From positions 1-39,501 of the forward strand of contig VMEV01000002.1 of assembly GCA_007375725.1 (NCBI GenBank): DNA of 39,501 nt. The letters run 5' to 3'. The notes beneath the pieces are model-generated. The model saw nothing but the letters and a program-made list of their open reading frames with translations, ran no database searches and was not told where the DNA came from. The stretch is from Parcubacteria group bacterium Greene0416_36 (GTDB taxonomy: Bacteria; Patescibacteriota; Patescibacteriia; VMEV01). This document shows, one piece after another, positions 1 through 7,367 of this stretch; the stretch's first letter is position 1; the number at the start of each line of letters is the position of its first letter. Position numbers and translations under genes: made by a program.

Positions 1-1
1 C

Positions 2-1369
2 GAATTTGTAAAACAGTATCGCTACACCCCCGGCGGAAACCGAACTTGGGATTCGATTTTGGGGGATTATCAGTATTTAGATCCCTCGTACCCTCAAGCG
101 CTCACGAAAGCAGGGGATGTGGAATATGATTATGATGAATCGGGCCAACTGGAATCCAAAGGGGCCGAAGTTTTGAATTGGAATGAAAAGGGCCAAATCG
201 TATCTTGGAAGAAAGGCAATACCGAGGTATTCTACGGCTATGATGCTGGAGGGAATCGGGTGTGGAAGAGGAAGAAAGTGACGAGCGGGGAGGGAGAGAA
301 TCTCTCAGTCGTGGAAACGAAAACGATGTATTGGAGCGGGGATTATCGTATCTTGGAAAATGGCAATATAGAAAAAGAGTTTGAGTGGGGATTGGTGAGG
401 TGGGTGGATTTATCGCGCCATAGTCCCGCAACAGGCGGGACGACGGCGGATTTAAATGGCTCGTTGGAGACTTATTTCTTGGATCCCGCCAAGACCGTAT
501 TGGGCAAGTTTGATTCTACTGGGATATGGACGGATTTATCGCACCGTAGCTTCAGCGAAGGCGGAATTACGGCCTATGGCGAGAAAGCGAACTCCTCCCA
601 TGGCCCTCGTCCCTTCGCCGGCCACATCCACGAAGACGAAAGCGATCTCTTCTACATGAACGCGCGTTATTATGATCCGGCGATCGGCCGTTTCGTGAGC
701 CCCGACCCCCTGTTCTCCGGCTCGCTGGGCAAATTAGCCTTCGACACCGCCCAGGTCAACCTCTACTCCTACGCGAAGAATAACCCGAAGAGGTATACCG
801 ATCCGACGGGGTATGTTGGATTACCTGTCTTTAATATGTTAGTGAGTCGGCCGGGGTTACGATTTGGCTGGAGAATGTTGAGTGAGGGATATTTAGGGCA
901 GATGAATGGATATGATGTTTCAAGGCAATTGATGAATCATTCTTTACAAGACAACCCAAAACGTATTTTTGCAACAGATACTAATGAATATAAGCCGATT
1001 GTTGATTCTGTAAGAAAATCCCCTGAATATCAGTCTTTTGTTTCTGGTAAAATAAAAGCTTTAGAAAAATTAGGAAGAGACTATGCTTGGCAGATGTATG
1101 ACGGTCAGGATACTCTAGAATTCAACAAAAGTAGGGATTTACTTTTAGGTATTCATGGCACTCATTGGACGATATTTGAAGCTATGAAAAAAGATGGAAA
1201 TTGGAATATTCATATGTTCATTCATGATGAATATAATTTTGAGGCGAAATCATTGAAAGATAATCCATCTTTAGATACCCTGGCAAATAATATAGCCTCT
1301 TTGAGTGAGGATGCTGGTGTAATCAAGCCTTACGCCATAGATATAAGATTTAACGATAAAACCAAATGA
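2..1369 (+). CDS. RHS repeat-associated core protein with variable C-terminal tip (5' truncated)
   Basis: The reading frame is open to the window edge (from nt 2), so the listed TTG start at 59 is not a real start and the N-terminal part lies upstream. YD-repeat pieces (VEYDYDESGQLESKG, VFYGYDAGGNRVWKR) are followed by the RHS core signature (DLFYMNARYYDPAIGRFVSPDP, then a DPTGY boundary near nt 810). RHS cores form a shell that encloses a toxic C-terminal domain released by cleavage near this boundary. The roughly 190 residues after DPTGY are clearly AT-richer than the core, which is typical of exchangeable polymorphic-toxin tips. The tip contains IHGTHWTIF and FIHDEYNF, and I cannot assign it to a toxin family. 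The core also carries two in-frame insertions with hairpin-like DNA (nt 408-450 and 537-580). The stop codon overlaps the next gene by 4 nt, as expected for a toxin-immunity pair. RHS family: near certain; toxin role of the tip: inferred. Confidence 0.9.
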   Translation, partial: EFVKQYRYTPGGNRTWDSILGDYQYLDPSYPQALTKAGDVEYDYDESGQLESKGAEVLNWNEKGQIVSWKKGNTEVFYGYDAGGNRVWKRKKVTSGEGENLSVVETKTMYWSGDYRILENGNIEKEFEWGLVRWVDLSRHSPATGGTTADLNGSLETYFLDPAKTVLGKFDSTGIWTDLSHRSFSEGGITAYGEKANSSHGPRPFAGHIHEDESDLFYMNARYYDPAIGRFVSPDPLFSGSLGKLAFDTAQVNLYSYAKNNPKRYTDPTGYVGLPVFNMLVSRPGLRFGWRMLSEGYLGQMNGYDVSRQLMNHSLQDNPKRIFATDTNEYKPIVDSVRKSPEYQSFVSGKIKALEKLGRDYAWQMYDGQDTLEFNKSRDLLLGIHGTHWTIFEAMKKDGNWNIHMFIHDEYNFEAKSLKDNPSLDTLANNIASLSEDAGVIKPYAIDIRFNDKTK

Positions 1370-1920
1370 AAAATATAAAAATTTATTTACTTGTTGTTTT
1401 TTCGTTTTTGTTTACGCTATCTGTTTTTATTATCGGATATAATTTATTCAGGTTTTATTTTCCAGCAACAGAAAAAAAATGTCCTAGCTTAGGGTGGGAT
1501 GGATCTGGCAATTATATTGAATGTATTGGCATACTTGCTGTCAGATTTGATGATGGAATTTTTATTCGTAACCTAGAGACTTTGGATAATATTATTACTG
1601 ATATTGAAAGTTATTCTTTGGTAGATAGTAATATTTTTGTCTTAGGTAAGCCAGTAACATTCCATTTTGGAAATGAAGATAAGTATATTTTTCGGTTTAC
1701 GAGAGATAGTAATTGGCATGAATTTGTTGATGAATCTTCAATCCCTCAGTTTATGGTAATAAATTCATCGACCGGCGACGGCTACCTCTATAAAACCAAA
1801 GAAGAAATGACCCCTGAAGATCGAGTGGTTTTTGAGGAGGTGGAGTTTTTGAAGCCACAATTTGATCAGTTGAAGGCGGAGTTGAAAGTGAAAACTGAGA
1901 ATAGGTCCAAAAGCCGCTAA
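1366..1920 (+). CDS. Putative membrane-anchored immunity protein to the RHS tip
   Basis: This 184 aa protein starts in an ATGA overlap with the RHS gene, so the two are translationally coupled. Residues about 5-28 form one hydrophobic segment (YLLVVFSFLFTLSVFIIGYNLF) that is either an uncleaved anchor or a signal peptide. The rest is soluble, acidic and rich in aromatic residues, with a charged C-terminus. The gene is as AT-rich as the toxin tip before it, suggesting the two moved together. A small gene immediately after an RHS tip is normally its immunity gene; a membrane-anchored immunity protein would suggest the tip acts in or near the envelope. I recognise no family. An unrelated small membrane protein is the main alternative. 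A strong terminator follows directly. Confidence 0.6.
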   Translation: MKNIKIYLLVVFSFLFTLSVFIIGYNLFRFYFPATEKKCPSLGWDGSGNYIECIGILAVRFDDGIFIRNLETLDNIITDIESYSLVDSNIFVLGKPVTFHFGNEDKYIFRFTRDSNWHEFVDESSIPQFMVINSSTGDGYLYKTKEEMTPEDRVVFEEVEFLKPQFDQLKAELKVKTENRSKSR

Positions 1921-1923
1921 TTC

Positions 1924-1955
1924 AAAAAATCCCACCGTAAAATGTGGGATTTTTT
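1924..1955 (+). terminator. Rho-independent terminator after the RHS/immunity pair
   Basis: A perfect 12 bp stem (AAAAAATCCCAC / GTGGGATTTTTT) with an 8 nt loop, ending in a T run, starts 4 nt after the stop of the putative immunity gene. The A and T tracts would let it work on both strands. Confidence 0.88.
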
Positions 1956-2012
1956 GTCATATAAAAAAGTAATCCAGAATCAATCCAGCTTCTGGATAGT
2001 TTTTGTTTTGTG

Positions 2013-2028
2013 GATTTTCCGCTAAAAT
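2013..2028 (+). promoter_or_regulatory. Possible promoter -10 region (TTTTCCGCTAAAAT) before the 2068 gene
   Basis: The sequence TTTCCGCTAAAAT occurs here, 40 nt before the 208 aa gene, and again at 3596-3608, 25 nt before rsmE. TAAAAT is a plausible -10 box, and the shared CCGC extension is probably part of the same promoter type. No convincing -35 box lies at standard spacing (TTGTTT at 2003 gives only 14 bp), so the call rests on the repeated motif and its position. Confidence 0.35.
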
Positions 2029-2067
2029 AAAAGGAAGTAGAATGTTTATTATTTATTTTCTAAAAAT

Positions 2068-2694
2068 ATGGGAGAAATATGGACAGCCCCTCAAAAAGAG
2101 CCTAGAAGAAAAGTTGTTTTACCTGTTTTATCAAGAGAAGCATTAGACAATATTGGAAATAGTCCGAAGGCAGAGCCTAAATCAAAGATTCACCAGATGC
2201 CGAAAGGGGTGGGAAAAATGGGGGTAGAGGTAAAGAGCAAAGAGGATCAGGCGGCGAAGTTCAGAAGACTTGAAATGACCATGGGGGTGCCTACGGGTAC
2301 ACTAATGGGGATGTCGGAGGAACACCAGAAAGAATTTTTGGGATTGTCCCCTAAGGAGAGGGTGGAATGGGTCGCAAATATGCCGTCGCAGGCAAGGCTA
2401 GAAAAAAATGAACGTAGTGAAAAGAAAAAAGTAGGAGGACTAGGAGATCAGAAAGAATTTGGGGGAGTGATTGTTGAGGATGAATCCAAGACCCCGGATC
2501 AAGCTACTACAGTGTTGGGTGGAGTAGATAATGGGCCTGTAGATGCACCTATTCCTAAGATAGAAGGGATTTCTAAAAAGACATCGAAATTTTATACAGA
2601 GGAAGGTAAATTAAAAGGTGTCAAAGATAAAGATAAACCAAAATCGGTGATAGGCGATCTCTTTGAGGATTTTAAAAAAGCCAGTAAAAAATAG
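2068..2694 (+). CDS. Lysine-rich hypothetical protein
   Basis: A 208 aa protein that I do not recognise. It has no signal peptide or membrane segment. Lys, Glu, Gly and Pro dominate, and long stretches look disordered (residues about 1-60 and 115-208). One short segment around residues 65-105 (KFRRLEMTMGVPTGTLMGMS to LSPKERVEWVANMP) looks helical and could be a small folded element. The C-terminus ends in a positively charged helix (DLFEDFKKASKK). There is no Shine-Dalgarno sequence, as for most genes here. It stands alone between two terminators with a possible promoter just upstream. The coding call rests on the uninterrupted frame, its isolation and gene-like codon use; function unknown. 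Confidence 0.7.
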   Translation: MGEIWTAPQKEPRRKVVLPVLSREALDNIGNSPKAEPKSKIHQMPKGVGKMGVEVKSKEDQAAKFRRLEMTMGVPTGTLMGMSEEHQKEFLGLSPKERVEWVANMPSQARLEKNERSEKKKVGGLGDQKEFGGVIVEDESKTPDQATTVLGGVDNGPVDAPIPKIEGISKKTSKFYTEEGKLKGVKDKDKPKSVIGDLFEDFKKASKK

Positions 2695-2714
2695 GGGGTA
2701 GTTTGCGTGATTGG

Positions 2715-2745
2715 AAAAGCCACTAATGTTTTTATAGTGGCTTTT
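2715..2745. terminator. Bidirectional terminator between convergent genes
   Basis: A perfect 11 bp stem (AAAAGCCACTA / TAGTGGCTTTT) with a 9 nt loop sits between the + strand 2068 gene and the - strand 2746 gene. T runs on both strands fit shared termination of convergent transcripts. Its right edge abuts the stop codon of the - strand gene. Confidence 0.85.
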
Positions 2746-3429
2746 TTAGATCATTTTTTTTATTTTATAAAGATTTTCTAACATTGTTGTGGTTGTTTGG
2801 TTACTTATTTTGGATTGGATCCCGTACTGTAGGAGAATAATGGCATCGAAATGTCTATCAAGTCGTGTGAGGGTATGTGATATCTGATGGATATCAGATG
2901 CGTGAGTGGGGTCAAGAAAGAAGCTAGTCAATTGGTAATTGAGACCTTTACAGCCATTTGTATGGGGATCTGAAGATTTTTGGTAACATAGAGCTTTTCC
3001 AATTAAATTCAGGATTTTACGAATATCTGTTTTCAGAGGATCACTCCATCGATTATCTAAAATAATTAGGGTTTCATTACAAGTACTCAAGGCCCCTTGG
3101 AGACATTCTTCGGATATGAATCCTCTGCTCCAAAATTTAACATATTTTTGGTAGATTCCTTCCGTAAACATTTCGTGTTCTCCATCTATTTCTATAGAGG
3201 GTAGTTGTTTGTCAAAGGCATCCAGTTGTTCCGTCAATGAATTGAGAGCTTCTTCGGAGTTTCCTTGCAAGTAATTGATTTCAGCTGTAGTGAATTCTCC
3301 ATAGAAGGAATCGCATTCCTTTTGTTCGATTTTTCGTTTGGCTTGTTTGAACCATTGTTCACTATCCTGGGGGCTTTTGCTCACTTTTCCTTTTTGGATA
3401 AGAGAGTCGATTTTCGGGTATTGTTGCAT
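2746..3429 (-). CDS. Hypothetical protein, possibly helical-repeat (the only clear - strand gene)
   Basis: I place the start at the internal ATG (protein MQQYPKIDSL) rather than the longer ORF start, because AAAGGAGA lies 8 nt upstream. This is one of the few real Shine-Dalgarno sequences in the window. The 227 aa product has no signal peptide. It is mostly helical with TPR-like spacing of alanine and aromatic residues (FTTAEINYLQGNSEEALNSL near residue 46; LTRLDRHFDAIILLQYGIQS near residue 192), so a degenerate TPR-like solenoid is a reasonable guess, but I cannot name a family. The gene is AT-rich and oriented against all its neighbours, which suggests separate acquisition. Function unknown. 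Confidence 0.75.
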   Translation of the reverse strand: MQQYPKIDSLIQKGKVSKSPQDSEQWFKQAKRKIEQKECDSFYGEFTTAEINYLQGNSEEALNSLTEQLDAFDKQLPSIEIDGEHEMFTEGIYQKYVKFWSRGFISEECLQGALSTCNETLIILDNRWSDPLKTDIRKILNLIGKALCYQKSSDPHTNGCKGLNYQLTSFFLDPTHASDIHQISHTLTRLDRHFDAIILLQYGIQSKISNQTTTTMLENLYKIKKMI

Positions 3430-3595
3430 GACACTTCTCCTTTGTTTGTTGGTAATGAACAAATTTACTTGAGGATAATATCTCATGTTGATTGTCTCTA
3501 AGTCAATATTGACTTTGTTTTATTTTTTATGTGCGGTGATTATATAAATTTCGGAGGGCATGATTGTAAATTTAGTGGTTTTTTATTTTACCCAA

Positions 3596-3608
3596 TTTCC
3601 GCTAAAAT
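3596..3608 (+). promoter_or_regulatory. Possible rsmE promoter -10 region (TTTCCGCTAAAAT)
   Basis: Same 13-mer as upstream of the 2068 gene, placed 25 nt before the rsmE start codon. TAAAAT would be the -10 box. A -35 box is not evident. Confidence 0.35.
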
Positions 3609-3632
3609 GGGGGAAATATTTTAGATTTTTCT

Positions 3633-4358
3633 ATGAAACTTCATCGTTTTTATATCGACCATCCACTAGATCAAGAATTTTTTGAGATTATAGACGAAGA
3701 GATTTTGCATCAAGCGAAAGATGTTTTTCGGTTTGCCTCGGGAGATAATTTTGTTTTATGGAATGGCCGAGGCAGGGAGATTTTGGCGGTATTGGATGAC
3801 TACACGAAAGGAGCCCTGTCCGTTCACTCCGTGCAGTCGATTGAAAATAAAAATGAACTTCCGGTTCGATTGGTTTTATATTGCGCGGTTCTCAAAGCCG
3901 ACCATTTTGAATGGGTGGTGGAAAAAACAACGGAAATTGGGGTGTCCCTGATTGTGCCTATTCTTAGCGAGCGCACGGTCAAAATGAATCTGCGCGCCGA
4001 TCGCCTTGCCAAAATTGCCAAAGAAGCGGCGGAACAATCGTGCCGGGCTAAAGTTCCAGGAATTGCTGTTCCTATATCACTGGATAAGGCGATTGCTGAA
4101 TTTGGCGAGGGGATGAATTATGTCTTCCATTCTGGGCCTAATCTTCAATCAATTCAATTGAATAAAAAAAGTGATCAGGGATCTGTAGGCCTCTGGATCG
4201 GACCCGAAGGCGGCTGGAGTGAGGCGGAAATAAAGAAATTTGAATACCTCGGTTCATCGAGAAAAGATTTTTCTTTTGCTTCTCTTGGCAAAACGATTCT
4301 GCGCGCTGAAACTGCCGCCATTTGCGCCTGTTTTTCTATCGCCCAAAAATATAATTAA
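3633..4358 (+). CDS. rsmE: 16S rRNA (uracil(1498)-N(3))-methyltransferase RsmE
   Basis: RsmE methylates N3 of U1498 in 16S rRNA, in the decoding centre of the 30S subunit, using S-adenosylmethionine. The 241 aa length is normal for the family. The N-terminal PUA-like domain (MKLHRFYIDHPLD..., residues 1-70) is followed by a SPOUT methyltransferase domain. That domain shows family motifs: KADHFEWVVEKTTEIGV (about residue 89), the SAM-binding loop WIGPEGGWSEAEI (about residue 188) and the trefoil-knot strand SLGKTILRAETAAICA (about residue 217). The start is the first ATG, without a Shine-Dalgarno sequence. It lies just upstream of the pilus cluster but has its own likely promoter. Confidence 0.96.
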   Translation: MKLHRFYIDHPLDQEFFEIIDEEILHQAKDVFRFASGDNFVLWNGRGREILAVLDDYTKGALSVHSVQSIENKNELPVRLVLYCAVLKADHFEWVVEKTTEIGVSLIVPILSERTVKMNLRADRLAKIAKEAAEQSCRAKVPGIAVPISLDKAIAEFGEGMNYVFHSGPNLQSIQLNKKSDQGSVGLWIGPEGGWSEAEIKKFEYLGSSRKDFSFASLGKTILRAETAAICACFSIAQKYN

Positions 4359-4416
4359 GGCGCTTTTCTTGTTTGGCGAGAAATTATGTTAAAATAAATC
4401 ATGAATGATTTTTGTA

Positions 4417-4452
4417 ATTTTGCGCCAGAGGCGCATCAGCCTTTGGCTGAGT
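4417..4452 (+). repeat. Double mini-hairpin element in the pilM leader
   Basis: Two adjacent perfect stem-loops, TGCGCCagaGGCGCA and TCAGCCtttGGCTGA, lie between the probable pilM promoter region and the pilM start. A near copy with the same two-hairpin layout and about 30 of 36 matching positions lies at 10599-10634 in the pilin leader. It is either a dispersed repeat or a shared leader element. Confidence 0.75.
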
Positions 4453-4467
4453 AACTTGTGATTTATT

Positions 4468-5607
4468 ATGTCCTTATTTTCCTCCAAACCCAATAGCTAC
4501 TTAGGGATTGATATCGGAGGGCAAAGCATCAAGGTGGTGGAGATTCAAAAAGAACGCGGAAAAGCAATGCTCCGTACTTTTGGCATTGCCGATCGGCCCT
4601 TTTCTCCCAAAAGGTTGGAATCCGAGGAAGATCCGGTCAAATTGGGTCAGTTAATCAAGGATTTATGCGCCAAGGCCAAGGTCTCGAGCGACCGCGTGAT
4701 CACAGCGCTTCCCACCTTTGATGTATTCAGTTCCATTATCAATTTGCCCCTCATGTCCGAAAAAGATCTGCCCGGAGCTGTGAGCCGTGAGGCCAAGAAA
4801 TTGATCCCTCTGCCGCTGGAAGAAATGTCGTTTCACTGGAAAAAACTGGATGTGGAAGTGGGGGCAACGGTCGGAGTGGTGGACTCAGATGACAATGGAA
4901 CGAATATTAAAATCGCCAAGAAGAAACAAGATTTTATCAAGGTATTGCTCACTGCCGCACCCGCTTCGCTCGTCCTCCGATATGTCACGATTTTCAAACA
5001 TGCGGGGCTTAATTTGCTCAATCTCGAGCCAGAAATTTTTGCCATGATCCGGTCTTTGGTGGGAAGGGATCCGGCTCTTGCGATGCTGGTCGATTTGGGT
5101 GCGGTGAATACGACGATCTCTCTCGTAGAGCAGGGGGTTCCGATTCTCAACCGCGGAGTAGATTCCGGGGGGAAAAACGTCTCGCGAGTAATCGAGAGAG
5201 TGCTGGGCATTGAAAGTGGGCAGGCTGAGCAGTTTAAGAAAGATTTCTCAGAATTTGTGGCGCTTTATCATAAGGAATCTTCCCAGCTGCCCAAGGATGT
5301 CGAATTGTCGGTGGCTCCAATCGTCAATGAAATAAAGTATATTTTTTCTTTAGTGGCCAATCAGGCAGGAGAGATCACTTTATCTGGCAATGCGTCTTCT
5401 CGAATCGAGAGAATTGTACTCACAGGAGGCAGTGCGACCTTGGCTTATCTTGCACCGTATCTGGAGAAATTGTTCGATACTAAGGTTTATGTGGGAGATC
5501 CGTGGGCGAGAGTTTTATATCCTGAAGACCTTCGATTTTTACTGGAGGAAATCGGGCCGCAACTGTCGATTTCCATTGGATTAGGGATGAGAGAAATAAC
5601 CAGCTAG
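4468..5607 (+). CDS. pilM: Type IV pilus assembly protein PilM
   Basis: PilM is the cytoplasmic actin-like component that binds the N-terminus of PilN and joins the pilus motor to the inner-membrane platform. The 379 aa protein has the FtsA/actin fold motifs: YLGIDIGGQSIKVVEI (residues 12-27, phosphate-1 loop), AMLVDLGAVNTTISLV (about residue 204, phosphate-2 loop) and RIVLTGGSATLAYLAPYL (about residue 315, adenosine-side loop). It opens a head-to-tail run of pilus genes (pilM, pilN 10 nt later, pilO 3 nt later). An upstream TAAAAT (4390-4395) may be its -10 box, followed by a leader with the double-hairpin element. No Shine-Dalgarno sequence. Confidence 0.95.
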   Translation: MSLFSSKPNSYLGIDIGGQSIKVVEIQKERGKAMLRTFGIADRPFSPKRLESEEDPVKLGQLIKDLCAKAKVSSDRVITALPTFDVFSSIINLPLMSEKDLPGAVSREAKKLIPLPLEEMSFHWKKLDVEVGATVGVVDSDDNGTNIKIAKKKQDFIKVLLTAAPASLVLRYVTIFKHAGLNLLNLEPEIFAMIRSLVGRDPALAMLVDLGAVNTTISLVEQGVPILNRGVDSGGKNVSRVIERVLGIESGQAEQFKKDFSEFVALYHKESSQLPKDVELSVAPIVNEIKYIFSLVANQAGEITLSGNASSRIERIVLTGGSATLAYLAPYLEKLFDTKVYVGDPWARVLYPEDLRFLLEEIGPQLSISIGLGMREITS

Positions 5608-5617
5608 TCCTTTTTTC

Positions 5618-6400
5618 ATGCTAGTTCCACAAAATACAAACAAAAATATAACAAAAAAAGAGGCTGACGCTTCGCAGGGGAAAAAATCCGCCGAAGAGGT
5701 GTTTGTTTTTGGACAGACAGGCAAGGTTCAACGGAAAAAGAAGGCCAAGACCCTTGTATCTGAAAAAATAATTGGGGAAGGTCTGGATGTTAATTTAATC
5801 CCTCAGAATTTGAGGGAAATTTCTCCCGTGGAGCAAAAAGCCATTATTATTCAATTGATATTGCTTTTGGTTATTTTGTTTTTGGGACTGGGTGCCTTTT
5901 TTTTGGGACTAGATTATTACTCCAATCGCCGAGCGCGTGAACTGGCCAATATTGAGTTCAATCTGAAGGAAATCGAGTCCGAGATCAAGGTATACGACGA
6001 AACCGCCAAAAAAACGGCCTCTCTCCAGTCGCGTTTGGCAATTTCAAAGAGCATTTTATCTCATCATGTGTACTGGACGCATTTGTTCAAGATTTTGGAA
6101 GATAATACGCTCCCCACTATTTATTATCAGAATTTTGCCGGGTCCTTGGGTTCTTCGGCCGTTATTTCGGGATATGGATTGGATTTTGAATCCGTGGCCA
6201 GACAATTATTGGCTTTTGAAAATTTGCCCATGGTCAAGAAAGCAGCGGTATCCGGCGTGAAAGTCGCCGAACTTTCCGCTGAAGAATTATTGTCTCCTGA
6301 TTTCCCGAAAAATGTGGTTCGGTTTGAGATGTTGGTTGAAGCGGATCCTAAAATCTTTGTGTCGGTTCCCGATAAGGCCTTGGCATCTCCTGCTAAGTAA
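5618..6400 (+). CDS. pilN: PilN-family type IV pilus inner-membrane protein with long cytoplasmic tail
   Basis: PilN is a bitopic protein whose cytoplasmic tail binds PilM and whose outer domain pairs with PilO. The PilM-binding motif LDVNLIPQNLR (about residue 57) is clear. It is followed by a single membrane helix (AIIIQLILLLVILFLGLGAFFLGL, about residues 74-97), a coiled coil (RARELANIEFNLKEIESEIK) and a ferredoxin-like outer domain. At 260 aa it is longer than many PilN proteins (about 180-200 aa); the extra length is a lysine-rich extension of about 55 residues before the PilM motif. It sits between pilM and pilO with 10 and 3 nt gaps, so one transcript is likely. The symbol follows motif and position. 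Confidence 0.92.
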   Translation: MLVPQNTNKNITKKEADASQGKKSAEEVFVFGQTGKVQRKKKAKTLVSEKIIGEGLDVNLIPQNLREISPVEQKAIIIQLILLLVILFLGLGAFFLGLDYYSNRRARELANIEFNLKEIESEIKVYDETAKKTASLQSRLAISKSILSHHVYWTHLFKILEDNTLPTIYYQNFAGSLGSSAVISGYGLDFESVARQLLAFENLPMVKKAAVSGVKVAELSAEELLSPDFPKNVVRFEMLVEADPKIFVSVPDKALASPAK

Positions 6401-6403
6401 TTT

Positions 6404-7039
6404 ATGGCTCATACATTATCTACTATCAAAATATTGGAGAAGCTCAGAATTCACCGGGTCTCGATTTTTATATCCCTGTCTTTGATTGTGATCGGGTTGT
6501 TTTATGCCTTTGTTTTTTCACCCCAATGGACGCGGATCTTGAAAATGAAAGAAGATATTCGCTTGGGCACTATTCGCTGGGAAGAATCGGAGAAATATCT
6601 GCGTGATTTGAAGATTCAGCATGCTTCTTATCAGAAATATTCCGAAATTCTCAATAGAAAAATGGATATTCTATTGCCCGGTAGCGTGAGGTCTTCCGAT
6701 TTGATTGTGTCCCTAGAGGCTATTGCCCGCGAGAATGGAATGAGGCTTCTAGGGATTGATGTTGCTCCGGAGGCGGAGGGGGCGGGATCCAAGAAATTTT
6801 CTCCGGGGATCAGTGGTTTTTATCCATCGGTATTTACGGTTCCTGCTCTCGGAGGGGGCGAGGCAACGCCGGCTTTGGCTAATATTACCTTGACCTTGGC
6901 GGGGGCGGATTATGGATCCCTCAAGCGATTTTTCCAGGCTTTGGAAAATTCTCTGCGAGTTCTGGATGTGGTCAATTTTAGTTTTTCCCCTAAAGCTAGA
7001 GAACTGCGCTTTGTGATTCGAACTTATTACTTAAAATAA
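6404..7039 (+). CDS. pilO: PilO-like type IV pilus assembly protein
   Basis: PilO forms the inner-membrane alignment complex with PilN. The 211 aa protein has a short basic N-terminus, one membrane helix (VSIFISLSLIVIGLFYAFVF, about residues 19-38), a coiled-coil segment (MKEDIRLGTIRWEESEKYLRDLK) and a C-terminal ferredoxin-like domain with PilO-type sequence (GSLKRFFQALENSLRVLDVVNFSF, about residue 169). A Gly/Ala-rich insertion near residue 125 (EAEGAGSKKFSPG) is probably a loop. Sequence conservation in this family is low; order and topology support the call strongly. Confidence 0.9.
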   Translation: MAHTLSTIKILEKLRIHRVSIFISLSLIVIGLFYAFVFSPQWTRILKMKEDIRLGTIRWEESEKYLRDLKIQHASYQKYSEILNRKMDILLPGSVRSSDLIVSLEAIARENGMRLLGIDVAPEAEGAGSKKFSPGISGFYPSVFTVPALGGGEATPALANITLTLAGADYGSLKRFFQALENSLRVLDVVNFSFSPKARELRFVIRTYYLK

Positions 7040-7067
7040 TCGTCTTTTTCTAGAAAGTCATCTGGAT

Positions 7068-7361
7068 ATGTTGATCAAAAAGAAAGCATCCTCTTCAAAA
7101 AATACGGTACTAGTACTCCTCTTTGTCTTGGTTTTTGGAGCTTTGGGGTATCTTTTGTATACGAATTTTTTATCTCCAGTGAATGTGGATATTTCAGAGA
7201 GTGAGACTGGTTCTGGGGCTACAGTCACCCGACGAAAGCTGAACACGGAAATTGATCAGGCTTTTCTTGAGGAAAAAAGCGCCTTGCAAATGAGGGTTTA
7301 TGGCGATGTGCCAGTTCGTGTTCGGGCTTTGGGGAAGCAGGATCTTTTTGGACTTCAATAA
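7068..7361 (+). CDS. Small membrane protein of the pilus platform (in the PilP position)
   Basis: A 97 aa protein with a lysine-rich N-terminus, one membrane helix (TVLVLLFVLVFGALGYLLYTNFL, about residues 13-35) and a short outer tail of about 60 residues ending in LGKQDLFGLQ. It lies between pilO and pilB, the slot held by pilP in Gram-negative clusters, but shows no lipobox and no PilP fold that I can recognise. CPR cells are thought to lack a PilQ secretin, so a shortened partner of PilN/PilO is a reasonable inference. The gene stops 6 nt before pilB, supporting co-transcription. Exact role unknown. Confidence 0.72.
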   Translation: MLIKKKASSSKNTVLVLLFVLVFGALGYLLYTNFLSPVNVDISESETGSGATVTRRKLNTEIDQAFLEEKSALQMRVYGDVPVRVRALGKQDLFGLQ

Positions 7362-7367
7362 TTTTTT

